From NCBI GenBank assembly GCA_036676355.1, contig JAKFDA010000094.1, positions 1-53,923 of the forward strand: a stretch of DNA of 53,923 nt, in the 5' to 3' direction. Positions within the stretch are counted from its first letter, which is position 1; each line of letters opens with the position of its first letter. Positions 1 to 7,902 of the stretch are shown here, in pieces. Both the position numbers and the translations under genes were made by a program. A model generated the notes under the pieces. That model saw nothing but the letters and a program-made list of their open reading frames with translations. It did no database searches and was not told the origin of the DNA. This DNA comes from ZC4RG42 sp036676355. Lineage in GTDB: Bacteria; Pseudomonadota; Gammaproteobacteria; Burkholderiales; SG8-39.

Positions 1-27
1 GAAAAGGTGCCGCGAGGCACCTTTTCT
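1..27 (-). terminator. Hairpin terminator downstream of the opgB-like gene
   Basis: An 11-bp perfect inverted repeat (GAAAAGGTGCC at 1-11, loop GCGA, GGCACCTTTTC at 16-26) ends in a T-rich arm on either strand. It lies 86 nt past the stop codon of the minus-strand gene at 113-1645 and probably ends that transcript. It could also serve a plus-strand gene lying before the window. Positions 28-112 hold no gene I can see. Confidence 0.6.
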
Positions 28-112
28 CATCCAGCTCTGACTGCCCCACTCCGACAGTCACGGCAATATACAAAAGCTCGAAAGTAGCCGCCAACCTATG
101 GCGCGCTGAGCG

Positions 113-1645
113 CTACATAACCTGATCCGCTGACGAAGAATTCCTCTTCCACATCTGCCAAAGGCTCATTCTCCAGGCTTTCACCATCTCGTAAAATTTT
201 TCCTGCCCATATTTTTCGACCAGCGTCTGCTCTTCCCCTAGCAAATTCCTTCCCAGTGCCATCGCCTGAATATCCCAGCCCAGCAACGAAAGTATCGTGG
301 GAGCAATATCCATCGTCGTGGCGGGTTTTGTAACTAGCTTCGGCTCAATCCCAAATGAGCGCACCATGAACAGGTTTTCCCGCCCGTCTTTACTCTGATC
401 AAGGAGATCACTTGCAGCGCTTCGCATTTGCAAGTGATCGGATGCGACCACAATAACTACATCCTTCCCTGCCTCGGCTTCTATTTTTTTAACGAAGCCA
501 CTGATCAGCTCGTCGGAACACTTCACAGCATTGAGCATGCTGTTTGCGCCATTGCCATATTGCAGTTCGGCCCTGTTTGCACAAGCCGGCGTCCTGTATC
601 CGTTTGGCGCATGAGTGTCCAATGTCAGGACGTACAACGCAAAGGGTTTCCCAGCGATGGAAAGTTCGCGGAATTTTTTCAACGCTGATTGAAATAGCGT
701 GTCATCGTAAACACCCCACTTTGAGACGGGTATGTCCTCCCCATAGTGGGCTCGAAGCTCATTCAGCCCCGTTATATCTTTAAACTGATGATCTGAATAA
801 AAACGTCCTTTACCCGCAAAATCGAGATCGGCCCCGCCTACATAGGCAAGTTGGTAGCCCCGCTCATGCAGAAGGTCGCCAATGCAGCTCGCACCCGGAA
901 TGAAAGACGAAAGATCACTCAAATTATTACCGTCATGCCGGAACGTTGCGAGCGGCATCCCGCACTGGCTGGCAACCATGCCGGCAACCGTCCAGTCCGT
1001 AAGGGGAGCCTGCCCTATGCCGTGGATCGAAAGCGAGGATTTCTCCATTTCGGAAAGCTTTGGCGCGAGCCCCGGGAATGTCCTGTGGCTTAAAAAAGTC
1101 CTTTCCAGGCTTTCTGCATAGATATAAACGAGAGACCTGCCTTGTGCGGCCGGCTTTACATCGTCGAATGAGCGTAGGGCCTCGTTCAAAACGGATGCAT
1201 AACGGCTGTCGTACAGTTCTTGCGCGACATCAATTGTTTGCACCGTAGCGGGATGCACGCCTACCGCAAAAATGCTCAAAGCACCGATCACTGTTACGTG
1301 AATAACTCGGGAGGGGCGGTACTGAAAGAGGGACTTGGATTGCCGCGCACAGATTCGCCATGCGATAAAGCAGACTAAACCGACCGTCGCGAAGGCAGCC
1401 AGCGTCAAGGCGACGTAGGTAGAAAAATTGAATACATCCAACCCGTCGAACCCATAGAGCAAATGAAAGAAAGTTGCTTCAGTGATACCGGCGCCCGTGA
1501 TGTCGTCCGAAACGAAGTAGAACAACGAAAGCACCGTAGAAACGACGAAGATCGATGCGCTCAACAGAAAAATAAGCAGTGAGGTGCGCATTCCCGCTGC
1601 GTACAAGATGGCCAACAATGCGCAGCAAACTGGTATGAGCAGCAT
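113..1645 (-). CDS. OpgB/MdoB-like phosphoglycerol transferase (alkaline phosphatase superfamily, inner membrane)
   Basis: A 510-residue membrane-anchored sulfatase/LtaS-type transferase. Hydrophobic segments lie near residues 1-18, 22-46, 76-98 and 113-132, followed by a periplasmic catalytic domain. Family hallmarks are visible: metal ligand E178 (YIYAESLERT), presumed nucleophile T219 in TDWTVAGMVASQCG, H345 (TLDTH) and D403-H404 (ASDHLQM). The stretch around residues 174-235 closely follows E. coli OpgB, which moves phosphoglycerol from phosphatidylglycerol to osmoregulated periplasmic glucans. That substrate is inferred here, since no glucan synthesis gene is in the window. The ATG at 1645 has a strong GGGAGGAG ribosome site about 11 nt upstream. 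The hairpin at 1676-1701 separates it from pilA, so it probably has its own promoter or is read only weakly from pilA. Alternative: a phosphoethanolamine transferase of the same superfamily. Confidence 0.8.
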   Translation of the reverse strand: MLLIPVCCALLAILYAAGMRTSLLIFLLSASIFVVSTVLSLFYFVSDDITGAGITEATFFHLLYGFDGLDVFNFSTYVALTLAAFATVGLVCFIAWRICARQSKSLFQYRPSRVIHVTVIGALSIFAVGVHPATVQTIDVAQELYDSRYASVLNEALRSFDDVKPAAQGRSLVYIYAESLERTFLSHRTFPGLAPKLSEMEKSSLSIHGIGQAPLTDWTVAGMVASQCGMPLATFRHDGNNLSDLSSFIPGASCIGDLLHERGYQLAYVGGADLDFAGKGRFYSDHQFKDITGLNELRAHYGEDIPVSKWGVYDDTLFQSALKKFRELSIAGKPFALYVLTLDTHAPNGYRTPACANRAELQYGNGANSMLNAVKCSDELISGFVKKIEAEAGKDVVIVVASDHLQMRSAASDLLDQSKDGRENLFMVRSFGIEPKLVTKPATTMDIAPTILSLLGWDIQAMALGRNLLGEEQTLVEKYGQEKFYEMVKAWRMSLWQMWKRNSSSADQVM

Positions 1646-1675
1646 TTACTTATCATCTCCTCCCATCCAGAAACA

Positions 1676-1704
1676 CAGAGAGGTGCCGAAGCACCTCTCT
1701 GTTT
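1676..1704 (-). terminator. Intrinsic terminator after the pilin gene
   Basis: Inverted repeat with 11-nt arms (1676-1686 and 1691-1701) around a CGAA loop, which reads as a stable UUCG tetraloop on the minus strand. A T-rich tail follows. It is placed 42 nt after the pilin stop and before the opgB-like gene, as expected for a very highly expressed pilin. Confidence 0.75.
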
Positions 1705-1745
1705 AGATCTTACGGCTCAATCAAGACAACTATGCGTGAGCCATC

Positions 1746-2243
1746 TTAGTTACCGCGGCACGACCCCGGAAGGTAGCGAGCAGGAAGTGTCGTACCATCA
1801 GCCGTGTCACCGCACACCCATTTGAACACGTTTGCGCCCACGTCAGTATTAGTAAGCTTGCCGGCGTCAGTGTACGGCGTCAGTGTCACCATCGTGCCGG
1901 CAGCGTCCTTGAGATCCGGCGCTACACTCGCGTCACTCGTCGTGACTTGGATGATGCCAGTGTCCGTCGTCGCCACTTTCGCCACATACTTGCTCACACC
2001 AGTAGCACCACCGGAATTCTCGCAACCCCAGCCATCTGCACCAGGAAGGTTCGTGCCAGTCGCGCTTTGCACCGTTTCAGTGATGCTGGTACGGCAGGAT
2101 GAAGCGGCAAGAATGACTTCCGACACCTTCGCGCGGATTGTGTAGTCCTGATACGCGGGCAGCGCTACTGCCGCGAGAATACCGATGATCGCGACGACGA
2201 TCATCAGTTCAATAAGTGTAAAGCCCTTTTGTACAGCTTTCAT
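1746..2243 (-). CDS. pilA: Type IV major pilin (PilA-like prepilin)
   Basis: A 165-residue prepilin. The leader MKAVQKG is cut before F by prepilin peptidase. The mature N-terminus FTLIELMIVVAIIGILAA is the class IVa pilin helix, with Glu5 present. Mature residues 1-25 form the membrane/assembly helix. Four further cysteines are visible: two early (SSC and GWGC) and a C-terminal pair (WVCGD and GSCRG). The last two would form the disulfide-bounded D-loop that ends the protein, as in other PilA pilins. I chose the ATG at 2243 because GAGGAG lies 8 nt upstream and the leader is then the standard length; the longer reading frame to 2348 has no pilin sense. A hairpin follows the gene, and a sigma-54-like promoter with an upstream repeat array precedes it. 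The PilB-type ATPase 2.2 kb upstream is a plausible assembly motor. Confidence 0.93.
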   Translation of the reverse strand: MKAVQKGFTLIELMIVVAIIGILAAVALPAYQDYTIRAKVSEVILAASSCRTSITETVQSATGTNLPGADGWGCENSGGATGVSKYVAKVATTDTGIIQVTTSDASVAPDLKDAAGTMVTLTPYTDAGKLTNTDVGANVFKWVCGDTADGTTLPARYLPGSCRGN

Positions 2244-2307
2244 TCGAACTCTCCTCGAGTTGTGGGATGAGACGAGACCGTTATCCGTCTCGTGCAGGCC
2301 CCTATGA

Positions 2308-2322
2308 GCAAGGCGCGGACCA
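2308..2322 (-). promoter_or_regulatory. Candidate sigma-54 (-24/-12) promoter of pilA
   Basis: Read on the minus strand this is TGGTCC-N5-TTGC. It matches 8 of 10 consensus bases (TGGCAC-N5-TTGC), with the invariant GG and GC exactly spaced. Transcription would start near 2296 and give a leader of about 50 nt before the pilin ATG. Major pilin genes in pseudomonads are transcribed by RpoN with the activator PilR, so the placement makes biological sense. No rpoN or pilR gene is in the window. Confidence 0.55.
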
Positions 2323-2405
2323 GAATGAGTGGCAATACCGAGCGACATCGCTAAGAGACTGTCTCAGATAAGTTTTTTCCGCCACGATGAATTATGCCTC
2401 TGTCA

Positions 2406-2534
2406 TGACGTGAAATGCGTCACGCACCGTTAACTCGTCGAATCTCGAACAGTGACGAAGCACGTCACTTAACCGTACATTTGCGTAACTGTTGAGTCAC
2501 TGACAAGGGTGTCGGCACACTGACGTTTTCGTCC
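2406..2534. promoter_or_regulatory. Array of four TGACG/CGTCA inverted repeats upstream of pilA (candidate activator sites)
   Basis: Four related dyads lie in tandem. They are TGACG-N7-CGTCA (2406-2422), AGTGACG-N5-CGTCACT (2451-2469), GTCA-C-TGAC (2496-2504) and TGACG-N4-CGTCC (2521-2534). Measured from a start near 2296 they centre at about -118, -164, -204 and -232. That is where enhancer-binding activators of sigma-54 promoters bind. The half-site TGTC/GTCA resembles what is recalled for PilR sites; assignment to PilR is inference. Confidence 0.5.
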
Positions 2535-2670
2535 ATCCTTCAACGAGTTCGGCCAGATGCGCGGAAGCATCGGTGCGCCACGCGCCGTTCGACGCAGGAG
2601 CCTGCCATGACGTTTTTTCAAAGCGAATGGAGATCAGAAATCCAACTCCGAATCCTTATAAAGACAGCGA

Positions 2671-2706
2671 TGGATTCCGGCTCGCGCTTCGCGCGTCCGG
2701 AATGAC
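2671..2706. repeat. REP-like palindromic element (copy 1)
   Basis: A palindromic intergenic unit with ATTCCGG at 2674-2680 and CCGGAAT at 2697-2703 around an inner GCGC-TTC-GCGC stem, followed by GACA. The same outer sequence with a different loop recurs at 51793-51832 and, rearranged, at 51659-51700. Dispersed extragenic palindromes of this type are common in proteobacteria. Confidence 0.55.
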
Positions 2707-2785
2707 AGTGGAAGGGTCTGAGATCGGGATCGGGGTCTCCCGTTTATCTTCGACTCGCTCAGAGCTCGGGACAGACAGCGCAGTA

Positions 2786-4486
2786 TTAACGCGAGTAGCC
2801 AGGAATGAGCGATTCGTCGATGGCGTCGATCTGTTCGCGATCGACGAATCGCTCGGCGTAACGCAGATAGACCTTCTCGCGAATAAAGATATCAAACAGA
2901 TCGGGGTCGATGTGACCGTTGAGTTTGAACTTGCCGAGGATGTGCAGCGATTCGGAGAGCGTTTTGCCGCGTTTGTACGGACGGTCCTTGGCGGTGAGCG
3001 CTTCGAAGATATCGGCGATCGCCATGACGCGCGCCTGCACCGACATTTGCTCGCCGGTCAGGCCGCGCGGGTAGCCCTTGCCGTCCATGCGCTCGTGATG
3101 CCCGCCCGCGTACTCGGGAACGTTGCGCAGATGCTTGGGCCACGGCAGCGACTCGAGCATGTTGATGGTCGAGACGATGTGATAGTTGATGACCTCGCGC
3201 TCTTCGTCGGTTAGCGTGCCGCGCTGAATCGTAAGGTTCTTGATCTCGTCTTCGGTAAGGAACTGCGCCGTGTTCCCCGACGCGTCACGCCATTGGTATT
3301 GCGTGCCGATTCGAATGACTCGCTCCTGCTCCGCTTCCGACATCGACTCGCTGCCGATATTGCAGCGATGAAGAAACCGGCGGTCTTCTTCCAGCGTTCG
3401 CAGCGTCTCGCGCAATTCCCGTTCGATCTGGAACGCTTCGTTACGGCTCGCGAACCGGTCGGCGTTCTTGCGCTTCGCGAGTTCGAGCCTCTTCCTGAGT
3501 GCGTCTAATTCGACATCGCGCTTCAGTACTTCGAAGCGCGTATCGATCAGCGCGATGCGGTCGAAGATGGTCTGCAGCTTCGTCGCCTTATCGACGACAT
3601 GGACCGGCGTGGTGATCTTGCCGCAATCATGCAGGAGACCTGCGATATGCAATTCGTAGCGATCCTCGGCCGACATCGTGAAGCCGCTCAACGGCCCGCT
3701 GTCTGCGGCGGCCGCAGCTTCCGCGAGCATCATCGTGAGCATCGGCACGCGCTGGCAATGACCGCCGGTGTAGGGCGATTTTTCGTCGATGGCCGAGTTG
3801 ATGAGACCGATGAACGATTCGAACAGCTTTTCGAGCTGGCTGATGAGTTGCCGGTTATTGATCGCGATAGCAGCCTGCGAAGCGAGCGATTCGACGAGCT
3901 GTTGATCGGCCCGCGTGAACTCCACAATTTTTCCGGACGCGGCGTCCATCGCATTGATGAGTTGCAGGACACCGATTACTTCGCCTTCATGGTCTCGCAT
4001 CGGAACCGTCAGAAACGATTTCGAGCGATAACCCTGCTTCTCGTCGAAATTGCGTGTGCCGGTGAAATCGAATCCCGCCTGCGCGTAAGCATCAGCGATG
4101 TTGACGGTACTGCCGTGCAGCGCGGCATAGGCCGCCACCATGGAGTTGTTCGGCCTGCCCTGTTTGTACAGGTGGATGGGATAGAACGGGATTTCGTTGC
4201 CTGTCGTTCCGCCGAGCGCCACGTTGAGCGACCCGGTTCGCACGATGGCAAACCTCAGACACTTGTCCTTGCCCTCGCCGTCCACCAGGTAGAGCGTGCC
4301 GCCGTCCGCGTGCGTAATGCTTTGCGCCGCCAGCAGGATTTTTTCCAGCAACGCATCGAGGTCGCGCTCTTGGGAAAGCGAAGCGCCGATGTCGTTGAGT
4401 CGATCGAGACGTGCAAACAGGTCGTTCGCATCGGCCGTCAGTTGACACACCGATACTTCGCTTGAGCTTTCCGCGGCCGTGCGCAC
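2786..4486 (-). CDS. GAF-HD-GYP domain protein, probable cyclic-di-GMP phosphodiesterase
   Basis: A 566-residue cytoplasmic protein. A GAF sensor domain covers about residues 35-215. A HD-GYP hydrolase follows, with metal-binding HD at 286-287 (GLLHDCGK), HH at 463-464 and the GYP signature at 471-473 (GKGYPRGL), then the typical ARVMAIADIFEALT helix. HD-GYP enzymes linearise cyclic di-GMP to pGpG or GMP. Between the HD pair and the LTDEE helix (residues about 300-425) lies a charged, helix-prone insertion of over 100 residues that standard HD-GYP domains lack. Start is GTG at 4486, only 4 nt after the stop of the GAF-ATPase gene, so the two are almost certainly cotranscribed. A 15-bp perfect inverted repeat lies inside its last codons (2807-2854). 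Confidence 0.88.
   Translation of the reverse strand: MRTAAESSSEVSVCQLTADANDLFARLDRLNDIGASLSQERDLDALLEKILLAAQSITHADGGTLYLVDGEGKDKCLRFAIVRTGSLNVALGGTTGNEIPFYPIHLYKQGRPNNSMVAAYAALHGSTVNIADAYAQAGFDFTGTRNFDEKQGYRSKSFLTVPMRDHEGEVIGVLQLINAMDAASGKIVEFTRADQQLVESLASQAAIAINNRQLISQLEKLFESFIGLINSAIDEKSPYTGGHCQRVPMLTMMLAEAAAAADSGPLSGFTMSAEDRYELHIAGLLHDCGKITTPVHVVDKATKLQTIFDRIALIDTRFEVLKRDVELDALRKRLELAKRKNADRFASRNEAFQIERELRETLRTLEEDRRFLHRCNIGSESMSEAEQERVIRIGTQYQWRDASGNTAQFLTEDEIKNLTIQRGTLTDEEREVINYHIVSTINMLESLPWPKHLRNVPEYAGGHHERMDGKGYPRGLTGEQMSVQARVMAIADIFEALTAKDRPYKRGKTLSESLHILGKFKLNGHIDPDLFDIFIREKVYLRYAERFVDREQIDAIDESLIPGYSR
2807..2854 (-). repeat. Perfect 15-bp inverted repeat inside the 3' end of the HD-GYP gene
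   Basis: GAGCGATTCGTCGAT at 2807-2821 pairs perfectly with 2840-2854 across an 18-nt loop. It falls inside the coding sequence, ending 18 nt before the stop codon. On the mRNA it would form a strong hairpin as the ribosome finishes. It may stabilise the transcript 3' end or act as part of a terminator; there is no clear T-tract. Confidence 0.6.
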
Positions 4487-4490
4487 GTTA

Positions 4491-6842
4491 TTACTTGATA
4501 CAGACTGAGCGGACTTGGGCGATATCGGTAATGCCGCCCAGCACCTTTTCGATGCCGTCCATTTTCAGCGTGCGCATGCCCTCGCCGAGCGCGGTGGCGA
4601 CGATCTCGGCAACCCTGGCGTGCTCCTGTATGTGTTTCTTGACGGCGTCGGTGCCGACAAGCAGTTCATGCAGACCGACCCGGCCCTTGTAGCCGGTGTT
4701 GCTGCACGCGTCGCAACCCGCCTTGCGATAGAGCTTGAACTGGCCGCTCTCGTCCGCGTAGTTCTGGGCCCACTCCTTGTAGATCGCCTCGTAGGCGCGT
4801 TTGGCATCGGCCTTGAACGAGGGTGTATTGAGCAACTCCTGGCAATACTCGGTCAGCAGCGCCTTCATCTCTTCGGGCGGCGGCGTATAGGCCTGCTTGC
4901 ATTTGCCGCACAGGCGTTTCGCCAGACGTTGCGCCAGCACGCCCAGCAAGGCGTCGGCGAAGTTGAACGGATCCATGCCCATGTCGAGCAGGCGGACGAT
5001 GGACTCGGGGGCGCTGTTGGTGTGCAGCGTCGCGAACACCAGGTGGCCGGTCAGCGACGCCTCGATGCCGATGGACGTGGTTTCCTTGTCGCGCATTTCG
5101 CCGACCATGATGATGTCCGGGTCGGCGCGCAAAAACGCCTTCATCACCGTGGCGAAATCGAGGCCTGCTTTCCTGTTCACCTGGACCTGACGCAGACCCT
5201 TCTGCGTGATTTCGACCGGATCCTCGGCCGTCCAGATTTTGGTGTCAGACGTGTTGAGATGCCCGAGGATCGAATGCAGCGTCGTGGTCTTGCCGGAACC
5301 GGTCGGGCCGCACACAAAAAACAAACCATACGGCTTGCTGACAACCTCCTTGAGGATCGGCAAGTTATGCGGCGTGAGTCCCAGCTTGTCCACCGGTATC
5401 GGCTCGCCCGCGGCGAGGATCCGCATGACGATATCTTCGACGCCGCCTTGCACCGGAATGGTCGCGACCCGCAACTCGACGTCGAGGGGGCCGAACTTCT
5501 TGAATTTGATCTTGCCGTCCTGCGGCTTGCGCCGCTCGGAAATATCCAGATCGCACATGATCTTGATACGTGCGATCAGTGCGCTCCTGTATGACGCAGG
5601 CACTTCGATGTACGGGACGAGGCTGCCATCCTTGCGGAAACGTATCTCGGTTTTTGCCCTGCCCGGATAGGCTTCGATGTGTATGTCGGACGCGCCCTGA
5701 TGATAGGCGTCGATAATGATCTTGTTGACCAGCTTGACCAGTTCATTATCGGCCGCTGCGGAGAGATCATCGTTGGCGCCGATCTCCTCAGCTTCTTCCA
5801 TGGCCAGGCCATCGAGCAGGTCGCCGATATCGCCGATATCGGTTTCCATGCCGTAGAACTGGTTCAGCGTGTCACGAAACTCTTTCTTGGTTGTGACCGA
5901 ATAACGAATCTTGTGGCGCGGAAAGACGTGCGTGACGATCCGCGAACTCTTGATTTTTTCCGGATCCAGACAAAGGACGCGCAAGCCTTCCTTGGTTTCC
6001 TCGATCGGCACCCACTGATTGGATTCGACGTACTCGCGTTTCAGGTTGCGCAGCAGATCCATCGGCTTGATGCGTTCGGATCGATGCGGCTCGTAGCTCA
6101 CGCTGAAAAATTTCGACAGCGCTGCACCCATCGCCGCGAGCGGCACGTTGAACTCGTCCAGTAGGACTTCCTCCAGATCAGCGCCCTTCTTGCGCGCGGA
6201 CCGGGAAGCCAACTCGAACTCGGCGGCGGTGATCACACCGTCGGCAACCAGAAAATCGTACTTGGTGTTGAGCGCCTGACGATTGCGCCGTTGTTTATAG
6301 GTCGTCGCGAGCGCGCGCACGAAGTGACCCATAAGCTCTTCGGTCGCCGCGTCGTACGCGCCGCCCGATCGTGTATTGATGAACTGCGCAACACCCCACA
6401 GTTCGTTACTTTCATCGAGCAATGGCGCTACGAGCATCTGCTTGCTGCGCAGCCCTGTTCGCTTGTCGACTTCCTGCAGGAAGCGAAGCGTCGGATGTAT
6501 GTGCTTGAGCTCCGCCGTGTCGTAAGCGTCCTTGATGTTCAAGATGCGCTTCGACATGGCGCAATAACCGGCGATGGAATGCTCGGCGATTGGCAATTTC
6601 AGGTCACGGAATGCGTTGAGGCCGATTTTGACGCGCGAAACGATGGTTGCGCGTTCCGGGCCTACGCCGTAAATCGTGAATCGCTCGGTATCGAACAGCG
6701 TACAAAGTTCAGCGGCCATCTCCGACAGCGCCTCATCGACATTGCCGGCCGACTGCAGGCGGTCGAAAATGGCCACCAGCGGCTTGGGGAGTTTGGGGGC
6801 GGGGTTCGCCGAACCTGGAGTCTGGCTAAGCACTGCGCTCAT
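4491..6842 (-). CDS. GAF-domain PilB/GspE-type secretion ATPase
   Basis: A 783-residue AAA-type motor that would power type IV pilus extension or type II secretion at the inner membrane. A GAF domain lies at residues about 25-185. A degenerate MshEN/T2SSE_N-like region follows at about 193-330 (YDFLVADGVITAAEFELA), a fold that can bind cyclic di-GMP in PilB relatives. The ATPase core has Walker A GPTGSGKT (512-519), Asp box TAEDPVE (538-544), Walker B DPDIIMVGEMRD (574-585), His box TGHLVFATLHTN (598-609) and a zinc tetracysteine (C645, C648, C710, C713). I chose the ATG at 6842; starting farther upstream would add residues of no family sense that run into the preceding gene. The usual PilB lacks GAF, so this is a sensor-fused variant. 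It sits 4 nt before the GAF-HD-GYP gene. Confidence 0.88.
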   Translation of the reverse strand: MSAVLSQTPGSANPAPKLPKPLVAIFDRLQSAGNVDEALSEMAAELCTLFDTERFTIYGVGPERATIVSRVKIGLNAFRDLKLPIAEHSIAGYCAMSKRILNIKDAYDTAELKHIHPTLRFLQEVDKRTGLRSKQMLVAPLLDESNELWGVAQFINTRSGGAYDAATEELMGHFVRALATTYKQRRNRQALNTKYDFLVADGVITAAEFELASRSARKKGADLEEVLLDEFNVPLAAMGAALSKFFSVSYEPHRSERIKPMDLLRNLKREYVESNQWVPIEETKEGLRVLCLDPEKIKSSRIVTHVFPRHKIRYSVTTKKEFRDTLNQFYGMETDIGDIGDLLDGLAMEEAEEIGANDDLSAAADNELVKLVNKIIIDAYHQGASDIHIEAYPGRAKTEIRFRKDGSLVPYIEVPASYRSALIARIKIMCDLDISERRKPQDGKIKFKKFGPLDVELRVATIPVQGGVEDIVMRILAAGEPIPVDKLGLTPHNLPILKEVVSKPYGLFFVCGPTGSGKTTTLHSILGHLNTSDTKIWTAEDPVEITQKGLRQVQVNRKAGLDFATVMKAFLRADPDIIMVGEMRDKETTSIGIEASLTGHLVFATLHTNSAPESIVRLLDMGMDPFNFADALLGVLAQRLAKRLCGKCKQAYTPPPEEMKALLTEYCQELLNTPSFKADAKRAYEAIYKEWAQNYADESGQFKLYRKAGCDACSNTGYKGRVGLHELLVGTDAVKKHIQEHARVAEIVATALGEGMRTLKMDGIEKVLGGITDIAQVRSVCIK

Positions 6843-6993
6843 CGTCGTTTGAATACCAAGTAGCTGCTCCGCGTTCGTGGAGGGTGGACCCGTCAGGCAT
6901 GCTAACGACCGTTCCGTTGTAGCCGCAACCGCGCGAGCCGCCCGGTTGAGGCTTATTTCAAATCGCAGCCAGGACCATCCCTTACTGCACTGA

Positions 6994-7761
6994 CTAGAAC
7001 TCGAAGATCTGCCCGTTCTGCAGCATTTTTGGCCGGTGTGCCCCGGCATAGGCTTCGATTTCCGCCATCGTCAATTCGACTTCGCCCGGCTTGAGATGGG
7101 TGATATACAAGTCTGCCGATCGGTCGAGTTTTTCCAACTCTTCGGCCAGCATGCTCGGACACAGATGCTTGGCAACGCGCGCGAGATCCCGCTCTCCGTT
7201 ACAGAATGCGCATTCGATGATCAGATAACGGAGATTGGCGATGCGGTTGACGATTGGCCACAGCGCGTCGTTCTTCGTCGTGTCGCCGGTATACACCATG
7301 CTCGCTGCGCCGCTGTCGATGTGGTAGCCCAGCGCGGGCACGACATGATTCGCGGGCAGCGCCGTGATACGCCGCCCATCGAGCGTGACGGTGTCGCCCA
7401 CGTCGATCGTCTCATAGCGCAGATACGGCGCGGCACGGCTGGGGATTTCGGCGAAGTCCGGCCAAACGCTCCAGTTGAAAATGTGATTTCGCAGCACATC
7501 GATCGTCGCCGCCAGAGCGTGCACGGTCAGGGGGCGATCGCGCATTTGTCCCACCGTATCGACAATGAAAGGGATGGTCGCGATATGGTCGAGATGCGAG
7601 TGCGTCAGGAAGACGTGATCGATCATCGTCAATTCGGCCAGCGACAAATCGCCGACACCCGTTCCGGCATCGACGAGTACATCGCTGTCAAGCAGCATGG
7701 ACGTCGTCCGCAAGTGGCTGCCGCCGATGCCGCCGCTACAACCGAGAATACGCACGCGCAT
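6994..7761 (-). CDS. Metallo-beta-lactamase-fold hydrolase, class II 3',5'-cyclic-nucleotide phosphodiesterase-like
   Basis: A 255-residue single-domain protein. It carries the metal motif H54-S-H56-L-D58-H59 (THSHLDHI), further ligands near NH (ALPANHV) and D (VYTGDTT), and a late H (YITHLKPGE). The HxHLDH run and overall layout fit class II cyclic-nucleotide phosphodiesterases, which hydrolyse cAMP or cGMP. RNase Z-like or other MBL hydrolases remain possible. ATG start at 7761. It lies in a minus-strand run with the FHA and PP2C genes upstream and the GAF-ATPase downstream, so a role in second-messenger control is plausible but unproven. Confidence 0.7.
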   Translation of the reverse strand: MRVRILGCSGGIGGSHLRTTSMLLDSDVLVDAGTGVGDLSLAELTMIDHVFLTHSHLDHIATIPFIVDTVGQMRDRPLTVHALAATIDVLRNHIFNWSVWPDFAEIPSRAAPYLRYETIDVGDTVTLDGRRITALPANHVVPALGYHIDSGAASMVYTGDTTKNDALWPIVNRIANLRYLIIECAFCNGERDLARVAKHLCPSMLAEELEKLDRSADLYITHLKPGEVELTMAEIEAYAGAHRPKMLQNGQIFEF

Positions 7762-7902
7762 GAATGATAGGAATACAGATGATTAAGACAGACCGAATGC
7801 CGGCTGCTTTCGGTCAAGATATCGCGGAAGAACGGCTGCTCTAAAGGAATAATGTGGCGGCGCAACACTCAGCCGAGTCGCACCGCCCTCGCCCTGCCCA
7901 CG

